DNA of 64,000 nucleotides. Origin: Vagococcus penaei. GTDB taxonomy: Bacteria; Bacillota; Bacilli; Lactobacillales; Vagococcaceae. This document shows positions 19,969 through 29,897 of the stretch, piece after piece; the stretch's first letter is position 1, and each line of letters opens with the position of its first letter. The stretch covers positions 744,001 to 808,000 of the forward strand of contig NZ_CP019609.1 of assembly GCF_001998885.1 (NCBI RefSeq). Reading direction: 5' to 3'. Both the position numbers and the translations under genes were made by a program. The notes beneath the pieces are model-generated. The model was given only the letters and a program-made list of their open reading frames with translations, ran no database searches and was not told the DNA's origin.

Positions 19969-20007
19969 AAAAGCGCCTAGTTGACTGACAATCAACTGGG
20001 CGCTTTT
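19969..20007 (+). terminator. Terminator after scrR
   Basis: A GC-rich hairpin with arms around AAAAGCGCC and GGCGCTTTT is followed by T-rich sequence immediately after the scrR stop. It may also serve the convergent hydrolase gene. Confidence 0.9.
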
Positions 20008-20038
20008 ATTACGATTTTCAAATTGTTTACTACATGAC

Positions 20039-22679
20039 TTACTTCATAATCTCATAAATTTCATTGGATAATTTTGAAATAGTATCATACGATGTATAAT
20101 TTTGGGTCATAACTGATAGCACATAAGGTGTTTCAGTATAAATAACAGCTACATCGTGACGATAACTACCTACATCCCCAATTTTATGCGCTACTTTAAC
20201 TGGCAAATCCCTTGGAATTCGTTGATTATCGTAAACTGTATTTTGCATATAGCCCATAACTTGTCCACCTTGATAATACATAGCACGAATGAGCATAGCA
20301 TTTTCCTTTGCGGTAATTTGAAATGGCGAATGCCAAGTTCGACCGATAATTGCCGATATCTCTCGTCGCATAGTAGCATCATATTTATTAGTACCGTAAT
20401 AACCCAAGAAATTAGCACCTTGATTATCAGAATATTTTGCAGTCCAATTTAACATTGTATCAAGAGAATAATAACTACCTAGTGGTTTTCCTTGTAAAAT
20501 ACCAGCGCCACCTCGTTGATACGAATAACCATTCATTTGATTAATCGCATCGGTATAAAGTCGTTTTTTATGCGGATCAACTTTTTTCTCATTAATCATT
20601 TTCTGAGTGTAATACATTGCTGGTAATTTACCAGTACTTGCAGCCACAAAATTTTTGCTTCCATTAGCAGATGCACTCGATCCATCAGCTAAACTAGTCA
20701 CATAAATACCATAGTTAGGTGAATGATACTTTGCATTGAGTAAACCTTGTACTCGATCCATCTTTTCAGCGTCTAAAGATACAGCAGATTGATTTAAATA
20801 ACCATACCATTTCCCTTGACTATCATACAAACTTAAATATGTTCCACCATTAAAATGATTATACTTACCTCGAGCAATAAATGATTGATTAACAAAAGCT
20901 GATGTCTTATGACGTTCATTCCACGAAAAACTAGACCACATAGAATAATTTCTCTTTATTAAAGTTACTTTTTTGCCGTAGTGTTGATAAATACCTTGAC
21001 GTCCGTCAGCAACCGTCATGGCATTAGCATTGATATAACCTAACCATTCATCTTGATTATTATATAATGAATAATACGTTGCGCCATTAAAATGCTCATA
21101 TCTTCCTTTGGCTTGTAAAGTCTGATTTAGATAGCGACTACTCACAGCTTTTTTGGACCAAGAAAAGCTCGACCATAAACTATAATTATTTTGGGTCATG
21201 GTCACATAACGTCCGTCATTAATGTACGCACCCTGTGCCCCATTTGCAATTGACGTTCCATTTATATTGATGTATCCCATCCAATTTCCTTGATTGTTGT
21301 ATAAAGATAAATAAGTTCCTCCATTAAAATGCTGATAACGTCCTCGAGCTTGAAATGTTTGATTAAGATATTGATTACTATTCGACCGTGGTTGCCAGTT
21401 AAAGTTATTCCAAAGTTTATATTCACCACCTTTTAGTGTTACGTACCGACCGTCTGATATGTAATTACCTTGTGGACCATTTACTTTCTCGGTCCCACTA
21501 GCATTAATATACCCAATCCATGCTCCTGATGTATTATATAAAGATAAATAAGTCGAACCATTTTTATGTTCATAGCGTCCTCTGGCTTGAAGCGTTTGAT
21601 TTAAATAGTTACGGCTATGACTTTTTTCAGCCCAACTAAAACTTGCCCATATAGTATAATTAGCTTTTTTAATCGTCACATAACGACCATCTGGAATATA
21701 AGCGCCTTCTTGACTTGCTACTTTTTTTTCAGGTGTATTTTTTTTAACTAGGTTTTTTTTGGTGGGTTTGAAACATAAATACCTGGATTTTGTCCATCGT
21801 ATTTAGTTAATAAGTCTAACCCATTTTCATATGTAACTTCTGGTAAAGTTGGATTAATTCTCGTCCATCTTCCTTGATGTAATTGTTCATCGGTTTTTTG
21901 ATTATTGTCACTAGAGGCATCAATATTAGGAAAAATAACCTCTTTTCCAAGTGTTAGTTTAGCTAAGCTTAACGTTCCAGTAAACATATTTTTAGTCGTA
22001 TGAACTTTAGTCATATTCCAACCACTTAAATCTAATTCACGAAGTTGATTCACACCAGCAAACATTTCTGACATATCTTCTACCGAACTAGTTTCCCACT
22101 TTGAGACATCTAATTTAGTTAATTTTGCCAATCCTTTAAACATTTTAGACATAGTCACCACATTCTGTGTCAATAATTGTCCAGTCATTTGTTCCAATTG
22201 TTCAAATTCCACAAACAGCTCAGAACTATCTTCAGTAGCGCTTACATTTTCACCGAAAATAATTTGTTTAACTTTTAAAGTATCAACTCCTAAAGATATA
22301 TCAGTGGATGACAATTGACCATTCTCAATTGTTAACACCTGTGTCACAGTATCAAAAATAGTACTAGCTGTTCCCCATTTTCCCTTTATTAGTGTCGATT
22401 CCATCTGTTTTTCAACATTCTCATTAATTATCTCACTAACTTCATTAACTGTTGTCAGCTCAGAATCAGTTGATAAATTCTCTTCTTGGTTGTGATTCTC
22501 ACTTTGTGGAACTGATTGTTGCTCTAGACCCTTAACTTCATTAGCTGTTGTCTGATTTTTATCAATTTCAAGAGATGCTTGAGTTGACCTGGTAACAGCT
22601 AAGACTGAATGAACCGGCTGTACAATCAAGATAGTACTCAATAATAGTCCGGTCATCAACATTTTTTTCCTTTTCCCAT
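20039..22679 (-). pseudogene. Secreted DUF285 / GW-like repeat / serine hydrolase protein, frameshifted
   Basis: Two frames that together look like one gene. The first half (22662 to 21748) has a signal peptide (LLSTILIVQPVHSVLA), a low-complexity stretch and DUF285 leucine-rich repeats (MSKMFKGLAKLTKLDVSKWE, MSEMFAGVNQLRELDLSGWN). It stops in an A8 run; one more A there joins it to the second half. That half has four GW-like repeats of about 80 residues (GRYVT, then YLNQT, then YLSLYN, then GYIN) and a class-A-type serine hydrolase domain with AASTGKL (SxxK), YSDN (SDN) and HKIGD (KTG-like). At the 5' end the well-placed ATG 22679 (AAAGGAG) is also out of frame by one A. The product would be a wall-bound hydrolase, probably a peptidoglycan-related peptidase. 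Confidence 0.72.
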
Positions 22680-22944
22680 TATAAAAACTCCTTTTATAAA
22701 CTATCTTATCTGTCAAATATAGCAAATAAACCAAGACAGCTCAATGTTTTTTTAGAAATTAGATATGATTTTTTATCCATATAATTAACTATTAATTCTC
22801 TAAGTTACATCAAATTTATTTATAAAACCAATTATTATTTAAAGTTTAATAAATTAAATTAAAATTATATTAATGGATATTATTTAATTTTTAGTTGATA
22901 TAGTTATATACTAGACATGTAACTAATTATTAGGAGGTTTTTAG

Positions 22945-23943
22945 ATGAAAGCTCTTGTATTAACAGATAAAGAAAGAATGGTTGTTAAAGATGTAACAAA
23001 ACCGAACATAAACCCTGACGAAGTCTTGGTCAAAGTTAAGCATTGCGGTATTTGTGGGACTGATGTTCACATTTTCCATGGACAGCCTGGTTCAGCACAA
23101 TCAGATCCACCACTTATTTTAGGTCACGAATTTTCTGGTGAAATTGTTGAAGTCGGAGATAATGTATCGCTTCTAAAAGTTGGTGATCGTGTCGGAATCG
23201 ACCCTAATATTTATTGTGGTAAATGCCAGTATTGTCAAAATGGACGGTTCCAATTGTGCGAGCATCTTGAAGCAATTGGTGTGACACGAGATGGTGGAAT
23301 GGCAGAATTCTGTGCGGTACCTGAAAAAAATTGTATTAAACTAGGGGAACATGTCACTGACTTGGAAGGGGCACTTATTGAACCTTTAGGTTGTGTATTA
23401 CATGGTGCTAATTTATTACCACCGATTCATTCAGATACCAATATTTTAATTATTGGGGCTGGCTTTATTGGTCGTTTGTTCTTATCAACACTAATACTCA
23501 AAAATCCTAATCGTGTTGATATACTTGAACGCAAGGCGGAAAGACATGCTGCACTTCTTGACCAAGGTGCCACTAATGCCATTCAATCAGTTGACGGTCA
23601 TGAGAATAATTATGATATTGTCATTGAATGTGTTGGTAAAAAAGTAACCAGTGAAGCAGCTATCCGAGCAGCTAGAAAAGGCGCATATGTTTTACTCTTT
23701 GGTGTTCCCGCACCTGATGAAACAATTGAAGTTCCGGCCTTTGATATTTATAGTAAAGAGTTGACAATTAGTGGCTCATTTATTAACCCATTTACAATGC
23801 GTGATGCGATGAAACATTACGACAATAAACAAATTGATTTAGATGTCCTAGTTTCTGATCATATTGCCCTAGAAGATGTCGAAAACATCCTAGCTAATTT
23901 CTCGAATATTGATATTAGTAAAGCAGTAATTGATATTCAATAA
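22945..23943 (+). CDS. Zinc-dependent medium-chain alcohol/polyol dehydrogenase
   Basis: 332 residues. The catalytic zinc ligands are in KHCGICGTDVHIFHG and GHEFSGEIVEVG. The structural zinc loop has four Cys in CGKCQYCQNGRFQLC, and NAD binding shows as LIIGAGFIGRL. It resembles sorbitol/L-threonine/butanediol-type dehydrogenases; the substrate cannot be set from sequence. TAGGAGG precedes ATG 22945. It stands alone between an AT-rich promoter region (22735-22944) and a terminator. Confidence 0.85.
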   Translation: MKALVLTDKERMVVKDVTKPNINPDEVLVKVKHCGICGTDVHIFHGQPGSAQSDPPLILGHEFSGEIVEVGDNVSLLKVGDRVGIDPNIYCGKCQYCQNGRFQLCEHLEAIGVTRDGGMAEFCAVPEKNCIKLGEHVTDLEGALIEPLGCVLHGANLLPPIHSDTNILIIGAGFIGRLFLSTLILKNPNRVDILERKAERHAALLDQGATNAIQSVDGHENNYDIVIECVGKKVTSEAAIRAARKGAYVLLFGVPAPDETIEVPAFDIYSKELTISGSFINPFTMRDAMKHYDNKQIDLDVLVSDHIALEDVENILANFSNIDISKAVIDIQ

Positions 23944-23951
23944 TTCAACAT

Positions 23952-23993
23952 AACCATGCCTATACTAGACCAAAAGTATACGCGTGGTTTTTT
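23952..23993 (+). terminator. Terminator after the zinc dehydrogenase
   Basis: Arms of 14 bases pair at 12 positions (AACCATGCCTATAC with GTATACGCGTGGTT) and are followed by TTTTTATT. Confidence 0.75.
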
Positions 23994-24127
23994 ATTACTC
24001 ACTTTATAGTTCAACAGACATTATCACAAACAAACAATTTAGCCTTATCTAAACCATCGGGTATACTGAATTTAGTTTAATCAGATTTGACTGATTAGTT
24101 TTCTAATATAGAAAGTGGTAAATTGAC

Positions 24128-25081
24128 ATGAAAAAATTAACAAAATTAGCCTTAATTATCGTTAGTCTAGTAATACTAATCATCAGTGGCGTAACTATTC
24201 TAAAACTAACAACTGAAAACAAACCATTTTTTAAGCATAGCGATGAAACTTACCTTTCAGCTAACAACTTAAGCATTCGATATAAATCATTTGGAAATCA
24301 AAATAGCTCTTATCCAACCGTCTATCTACTACATGGTTTTAATGCTGCTGGAATGAATGAGTGGCAACGCCTTACTCCTTATTTAAACCCGAATTTTCAC
24401 TATATTGCCTTTGATTGGCCAGGAATGGGATTATCGGAACGTTTGCCAGTTAACACGAAACCGACTATTGCTTATCGACTAGCTATTATTGATGAAGTTA
24501 TTAAGCAAACAAATAATGAACAGCAACCAGCTATTTTACTCGGTGCCTCATATGGTGCAACAATGGCAACTGCCTATACAGCTAAATATCCCCAAAAGAT
24601 CGATACCTTGATTCCTATTAGCCCTCTCTATGAGAATCAAGGTGGTGGTGGGTTTGCCACATTAGCAAAATTACCATTTGGCCTTGGAAGTGGTGCGACA
24701 TTTCTTGCAATGGGAGCTGGTCCAGTCGCTGATTTTTTATATGACGCATCAAATTTTGATAAAAAAGGCTTTAAACCGTCTCAAAATGACATCAATAATC
24801 GCAAGTCTATGGCCAAAATCAAAGGAACCAGTCGAAGTTTTATGCTATATGCTAATTATCAAGAAAACATTGATTTTTCAACTAGCTTAGCTGAAATACA
24901 AGAAAACACTTATAGTATTTTTGGTGCAAATGATACATATAAAGAAGACTACCGCTTAAAAAAAGAGAACATTCCTCTAACAATAATCGATGATGCGGAT
25001 CACACACCCCACTTGTCCCAACCCAAAAAAACAGCTGACGTGATTAATGAATGGTTAACGTCCAAATACGTTATTAACTAA
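24128..25081 (+). CDS. Membrane-anchored alpha/beta hydrolase
   Basis: 317 residues: an N-terminal membrane anchor (LALIIVSLVILIISGVTIL), then an alpha/beta-hydrolase core. The oxyanion motif is YLLHGFNAAG, the nucleophile elbow LLGASYGATMA (GxSxG) and the likely catalytic His is in DDADHTPHLS near the C-terminus. The active site should face outside the cell. The substrate is unknown; esterases and peptidases share the fold. It is a single-gene unit ending at a strong bidirectional terminator. Confidence 0.82.
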   Translation: MKKLTKLALIIVSLVILIISGVTILKLTTENKPFFKHSDETYLSANNLSIRYKSFGNQNSSYPTVYLLHGFNAAGMNEWQRLTPYLNPNFHYIAFDWPGMGLSERLPVNTKPTIAYRLAIIDEVIKQTNNEQQPAILLGASYGATMATAYTAKYPQKIDTLIPISPLYENQGGGGFATLAKLPFGLGSGATFLAMGAGPVADFLYDASNFDKKGFKPSQNDINNRKSMAKIKGTSRSFMLYANYQENIDFSTSLAEIQENTYSIFGANDTYKEDYRLKKENIPLTIIDDADHTPHLSQPKKTADVINEWLTSKYVIN

Positions 25082-25086
25082 CAATT

Positions 25087-25129
25087 AAAAAGCGAGATAT
25101 CTAATATAACATCAGATATCTCGCTTTTT
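25087..25129. terminator. Bidirectional terminator
   Basis: Arms of 16 bp (AAAAAGCGAGATATCT and its complement) lie between the convergent hydrolase and ABC permease genes, with A/T tracts on both sides. Confidence 0.92.
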
Positions 25130-25130
25130 A

Positions 25131-26711
25131 CTATACTTGTTTTTTCCAATATTTTTGATAATAGTAAATATGAACGGAACATAATGCAATCAACAAACTA
25201 CCGATAATAATAGCGTGTCCCAGTATACCTGGTAACACCGTTACAATGAACCATGAACCAAAAAGTAACAAGCCACCTACAATTATTCCTAAAAATGGAA
25301 GTAAAATCAAACCAAATGTCCCAGACCCTCTAGAAAATAACTGTGTGATGTTAGTCCAATGACTATTAAATAGTCGATAATCTCGCCAAAAGTAAAATGA
25401 GCCAAATATATAATTACCGATAAAGCCTCCAATTAAAAAGGCTAAACCAAATAACCAAGGCGTTTTCAACAATACAATCACTATGACACTCAATAGCGTT
25501 GTCAGCAGTAATTGGACGCCAAGACCTACATAGAATTTTATTTTTAAATAGTATTTCTTATCTAAGGGTGTCGCTAGTGTGTAAGTAAAATTTTCTTTAT
25601 CTAACGAAATAATAAGCGACACAATGGATACAGGATTAGTAACTAAGAAACTAACAATAACACCCACAACTAACGATAATGTCGCAAAATGACTATCTAG
25701 CTCATGTAAATTGATTCCGCCATTCAATCCAAAACTAAACAACATAATGATTGGAATCAATAACGAACTAGAAAAAACTTGCAAGAGCAAATTTGGATCC
25801 TTTAATAGTTGGACGTTATATGATACTAATAGACCACCTATATTTTGATGCTGCTTAATTTTACGTTTAATCTGGCCTTCATCAGCTGAAATATTAATTA
25901 ATTGTTCATAAAACTTAGGTAAAATCCATTGTCGAATGACTAGAATAATAAGTAAGATACTACCTATAATAGCTAGGAAATATCCCATACTAGCCAAATT
26001 AACAAAATCAGCCATTAAGCGATGCCAAGGGACAAATAAACCAATCGGTGTTCGACTAGAATCCGCCATGGCAGTACTATTATTCTGATTTAACAAAAGA
26101 ACACCAATCACAACACCAATCATCGTCACAAATAATAAACCTGTCGTAACTAATTTTTTATGCTTACGATAAAGTGGTGTTTTCGCTAAACCGAAGACAA
26201 TAATACTCGCTAAACCAAATAATAAAATCAAAAACAAACAAAATAGGACTAGCCCTAATATAATCGATAAAATAATGCCTGTATGTGACTGAATTCCTGT
26301 AAGAACAAATAAAACTAGAATAGGTAAAACAAACGGGACCACTGTTAGAACAACGACACTAATTTTAGCTAAAAAAATCGTACTTTGTTTGAATGGTAAC
26401 GGTAAATAAGCCGGCAAATCATGACTTTCGAAAAAAATATTTAAAATTGTTGTAACAGCTTGTGAGATACCTAAAATACTAAAAAGTGCCATATATATAG
26501 TAAATAGACCGATTGATTTAGAAAAATCAACTGTAAACATCATAACCCCATAAACTACACAAAAAATCAAACCCGACATTAAATATTGCAATAAAATCGA
26601 CTGTGTTAACTTTTTACCACTTTTCCCCTTTTTTCTAGCTTTATCGGTTACTTGAGGATTTGCAAATAATAAATTGACCTCAATCAAGGATTTTAATTGC
26701 GGATTAATCAT
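25131..26711 (-). CDS. ABC exporter, membrane subunit
   Basis: About 526 residues with some twelve hydrophobic segments and no ATPase motifs. ATG 26711 is chosen because GAGGTG lies seven bases upstream; TTG 26717 is in frame. It overlaps the stop of the ATPase gene, so the two are coupled. Long permeases of this type (ABC-2-like) occur in Firmicutes pairs whose cargo is often unknown, with roles proposed in drug or peptide export or envelope processes. Nothing in the sequence shows the substrate. Confidence 0.75.
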   Translation of the reverse strand: MINPQLKSLIEVNLLFANPQVTDKARKKGKSGKKLTQSILLQYLMSGLIFCVVYGVMMFTVDFSKSIGLFTIYMALFSILGISQAVTTILNIFFESHDLPAYLPLPFKQSTIFLAKISVVVLTVVPFVLPILVLFVLTGIQSHTGIILSIILGLVLFCLFLILLFGLASIIVFGLAKTPLYRKHKKLVTTGLLFVTMIGVVIGVLLLNQNNSTAMADSSRTPIGLFVPWHRLMADFVNLASMGYFLAIIGSILLIILVIRQWILPKFYEQLINISADEGQIKRKIKQHQNIGGLLVSYNVQLLKDPNLLLQVFSSSLLIPIIMLFSFGLNGGINLHELDSHFATLSLVVGVIVSFLVTNPVSIVSLIISLDKENFTYTLATPLDKKYYLKIKFYVGLGVQLLLTTLLSVIVIVLLKTPWLFGLAFLIGGFIGNYIFGSFYFWRDYRLFNSHWTNITQLFSRGSGTFGLILLPFLGIIVGGLLLFGSWFIVTVLPGILGHAIIIGSLLIALCSVHIYYYQKYWKKQV

Positions 26712-27480
26712 GTTCAATCACCTCGGGCTCGGATACTGCTTGTTCTGTTGGGTTATCCGTTGCTTGACGACCAGTTAAAGACAAATAGATTGTTTCAAGT
26801 GATTGATTTGGGTGAGTAGCTAATAAATCACTTACTGACCCATCATATAATAGATTGCCTTGCTTTAAAATAGCTAGACTATCGCAAAGTTGCTCCGCAC
26901 TATCCAGAACATGTGTTGAGAAAATAACAGTTTTACCTTTTTTCGCATGTAAAGTTATCATCTCTTTCAAATCAAACGCTGCTTGAGGATCTAATCCTTG
27001 CAGTGGTTCATCTAAAATCCAAATGTCCGGATCCGATAGTAACGCACCAATAATCATTGTTTTTTGCCTCATACCGTGAGAAAAACTAGCAATTGTTTCT
27101 GTTTGGTGTCCTCCCATTGAAAAACGGTCAACTAATTCTGCTAGTCTTTGTTGAAATAGTTCCTTAGGAATATTATAGGCTGCTGCCATCAGCGACCAAT
27201 ATTCATGAGCACTTAACTGTAAAAACAAATCAGGCGAATCTGGAACGTAACCAATTTGTTGCTTCAACTCTTGACGATTAGTATCAAGTGGCTTGCCATC
27301 AATCACAATTGTACCTGAAGTTGGATTTAAAATACTAACAAGCATCTTAATTAAAGTCGACTTTCCTGCTCCATTGTGACCTAATAAACCATAAACAGCT
27401 CCCGACTGGATGGTTAAATCCAATTTATCCAGTGCTGTTTTGCTACCATACATCTTGGTTAATTTCTTAACTTCAATCAT
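26704..27480 (-). CDS. ABC exporter, ATP-binding subunit
   Basis: 258 residues with all nucleotide-binding motifs: Walker A GHNGAGKST, Q-loop IGYVPDSPDLF, a signature motif ASFSHGMRQK (SHGMRQ in place of LSGGQ, as in CcmA/EcsA-like ATPases), Walker B IWILDEPLQGLDP and the switch His in IFSTHVLD. It is the first gene of the pair, and the C-terminus overlaps the permease start. It resembles EcsA/YthP-type ATPases. The short ORF-free segment upstream (27481-27610) should hold the promoter. Confidence 0.88.
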   Translation of the reverse strand: MIEVKKLTKMYGSKTALDKLDLTIQSGAVYGLLGHNGAGKSTLIKMLVSILNPTSGTIVIDGKPLDTNRQELKQQIGYVPDSPDLFLQLSAHEYWSLMAAAYNIPKELFQQRLAELVDRFSMGGHQTETIASFSHGMRQKTMIIGALLSDPDIWILDEPLQGLDPQAAFDLKEMITLHAKKGKTVIFSTHVLDSAEQLCDSLAILKQGNLLYDGSVSDLLATHPNQSLETIYLSLTGRQATDNPTEQAVSEPEVIEHD

Positions 27481-27687
27481 TCATTTTCCCCCTATATTCC
27501 TTTTAAATAATCTTAATGCAACATTACAAAAGACTATAATTAAATTGTACCTTGTTTTAAGTAAAATAAAAACTAATATTAGATAACTTGTATTATATAA
27601 AAAGAAATAGGACTGGATAGGCTACACTTGACTAGACAGAAAAAATAAGGTGTGATGAGAATAAGAAAACACACTGGAGGAAATGTC

Positions 27688-27981
<294 letters not shown>

Positions 27982-28016
27982 TTAAAGCCAACAAACATAA
28001 ATATTCTATATCAGCG

Positions 28017-28853
28017 ATGTGCCGAGTCCTTAAAATATCAAGACAAACTTACTATTATCAGGAAAAGAAGCCATTACTAGAAAGTGAACTAGAAGAAATT
28101 GTGGAAATGATTTTTCGCCAAAATAAAAAAGCTTATGGCGCTCGTAAAATAAAAAAAGCACTTAGTTTAGAAGGCATCATTCTCAGTAGAAGAAAAATTA
28201 GAAGGATTATGCGACACAGAAACCTCGTTTCTGTGTATACGAAAGCTTATTTTAAGGTGGTATCTTCTAATGTGAATGAGTCTAAAATAACCAATCAATT
28301 AAAACGTCATTTTAACTCCGTTATGCCATTAGAAAAAGTTGTCGCCGATTTAACTTATGTCAAGGTTGGCAATCGTTGGCACTATGTCTGTTTAATTCTT
28401 GATTTATTTAATCGAGAAATCATTGGATTTAGTTGTGGGGCATCAAAAGATGCCGAATTAGTTAAACAGGCATTTTATACGATTCCGTACGCCTTAACAA
28501 ACATTCAGTTGTTTCATACTGATAGAGGAAAAGAATTTGATAACCAAGTGATTGATACCATACTAAATACATTTAATATCAAGCGATCGTTGAGTAGAAA
28601 AGGAAATCCCTGGGATAATGCCGTCGCCGAGTCAACTTATAAATCCTTTAAAGCAGAGTTCGTTTATCCCAATCAGTTTGAGACACTAAAAGAATTATCT
28701 GTGGCTCTTTATGACTATGTTCATTGGTGGAATCATTTCAGAATACACGGAGCATTGAATTATGTCACTCCGCTTAGTATCAGAGCTCAGAGATTAGCGA
28801 TAGCTTCCCTTGAGGATGAGTCAAACTGTGATACGTGTGAGATAGCGGGTTGA
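28017..28853 (+). CDS. IS3-family transposase OrfB (DDE integrase), copy 1
   Basis: 278 residues from the first ATG; the frame is open further upstream to the OrfA slip site, consistent with production as a frameshifted OrfAB fusion. It has the HTH_21 region (KAYGARKIKKAL) and an rve integrase core whose DDE residues are seen in VVADLTYVK, FHTDRGKEF and DNAVAESTYKS. It catalyses copy-out/paste-in transposition. In copy 2 the Ala before the first catalytic Asp is Thr. Confidence 0.93.
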   Translation: MCRVLKISRQTYYYQEKKPLLESELEEIVEMIFRQNKKAYGARKIKKALSLEGIILSRRKIRRIMRHRNLVSVYTKAYFKVVSSNVNESKITNQLKRHFNSVMPLEKVVADLTYVKVGNRWHYVCLILDLFNREIIGFSCGASKDAELVKQAFYTIPYALTNIQLFHTDRGKEFDNQVIDTILNTFNIKRSLSRKGNPWDNAVAESTYKSFKAEFVYPNQFETLKELSVALYDYVHWWNHFRIHGALNYVTPLSIRAQRLAIASLEDESNCDTCEIAG

Positions 28854-29033
28854 TTTTTATAAGTCAACACACCGCGAAAGAGTCACAGTTTGAGAGGCTC
28901 ATGGTCAAGGGTAATCGGATAACAGTACCAATGTTTTGACACCTTATAATATTTGTCAAAAAAAGTGTTGCCATTCCAGACCATTAAAACGGTTGAACTA
29001 GGTCAAATAACTGATAAAATAACTAAATAAAAA

Positions 29034-29078
29034 CTATTACCTAAAAGTTAAGTTTTTAAGTTAACTTTTAGGTAATAG
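29034..29078 (-). terminator. Terminator of the WxL operon
   Basis: A long palindrome (about 19-bp arms around CTATTACCTAAAAGTTAA) is followed on the minus strand by TTTTTATTT. It lies just downstream of the sortase gene. Confidence 0.9.
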
Positions 29079-29093
29079 TATCTCAAGTATTTT

Positions 29094-29897
29094 TTAATAG
29101 ACAACCTTAGCAAAGAAAATTCTGATGATTAAGATACTTAGTACGATTAAGCCAATTAGATAATAAAAAGGTTGCCTAATTTTCTGACTATCTACTGTTG
29201 CCTTTTGACTAATCTCTTGATTGATTTTTGCTACTTGTGGTTGCAATTTTTGCTTACTTTCTTTTTCAGGTTTTGCCACGATAACATATCTTTGAGAGGT
29301 TACTTGAGGCGTTGGACAAGTAAAAATGGTTAATTGATTGTTATCAGTTTGGGAAACAACTGATAGATCTGTTTCATCAATCACTCTAATATCAACAATC
29401 CGATAAACTTGACTTTGTTCTAAAAAAGAAACAATCACTTTTTGACCCTGTTTAGCCTCCAAAATGGAACCAAATAATAATTCTTGCATACCTAAATGAT
29501 GACCAAAAACGACAAAGTTTCCTTGATTTAACGTGCGCTGAGGATACATTGCCACACCACCATAAAATAAATTTTCATTGGTCATACCAACAAAAATAGG
29601 TTGTTGCCATTTTAGAGATGGAATAGAAATACTTCCGTAAGCATTCAACTGATTATTATTTCTATAACGCCAAATATCAGTCACAGACAGAGCAGTTATT
29701 TTTTCTTCTTTAGGAATGGTATCCGGTAATTTAGTCGATATCTTAACAATCTGACTTTGGTAAATTTTTTGGCCAATAAGTGCATCTTTCACTACTGGAA
29801 AAAATAGAAAAATCAAACCGATAGTAATGATTAAATCAATACCAATTTCTGACATAATAGCTGAATAAGAAACTTTACCATATGCTTTCTTTTTCAT
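29094..29897 (-). CDS. Sortase
   Basis: 267 residues: an N-terminal membrane segment (IGIDLIITIGLIFLFFPVV), a sortase barrel with the catalytic His in NFVVFGHHLGM, Cys in LTIFTCPTPQ and Arg in SQRYVIVAKP, and a C-terminal membrane segment. The two-anchor layout is like pilin (class C) sortases, but no clear lid motif is seen, so the class is open. It is the last gene of the WxL operon, overlapping the DUF916 gene by ATGA. Its likely partner is the LPATG protein of the same operon. Confidence 0.85.
   Translation of the reverse strand: MKKKAYGKVSYSAIMSEIGIDLIITIGLIFLFFPVVKDALIGQKIYQSQIVKISTKLPDTIPKEEKITALSVTDIWRYRNNNQLNAYGSISIPSLKWQQPIFVGMTNENLFYGGVAMYPQRTLNQGNFVVFGHHLGMQELLFGSILEAKQGQKVIVSFLEQSQVYRIVDIRVIDETDLSVVSQTDNNQLTIFTCPTPQVTSQRYVIVAKPEKESKQKLQPQVAKINQEISQKATVDSQKIRQPFYYLIGLIVLSILIIRIFFAKVVY

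Noticed and set aside
20039-21679. Class A beta-lactamase (antibiotic resistance)
   Set aside because: SxxK, SDN and a KTG-like motif are present, but no convincing omega-loop Glu motif is seen, and the domain is fused to wall-binding repeats. A peptidoglycan-related serine hydrolase is more likely.
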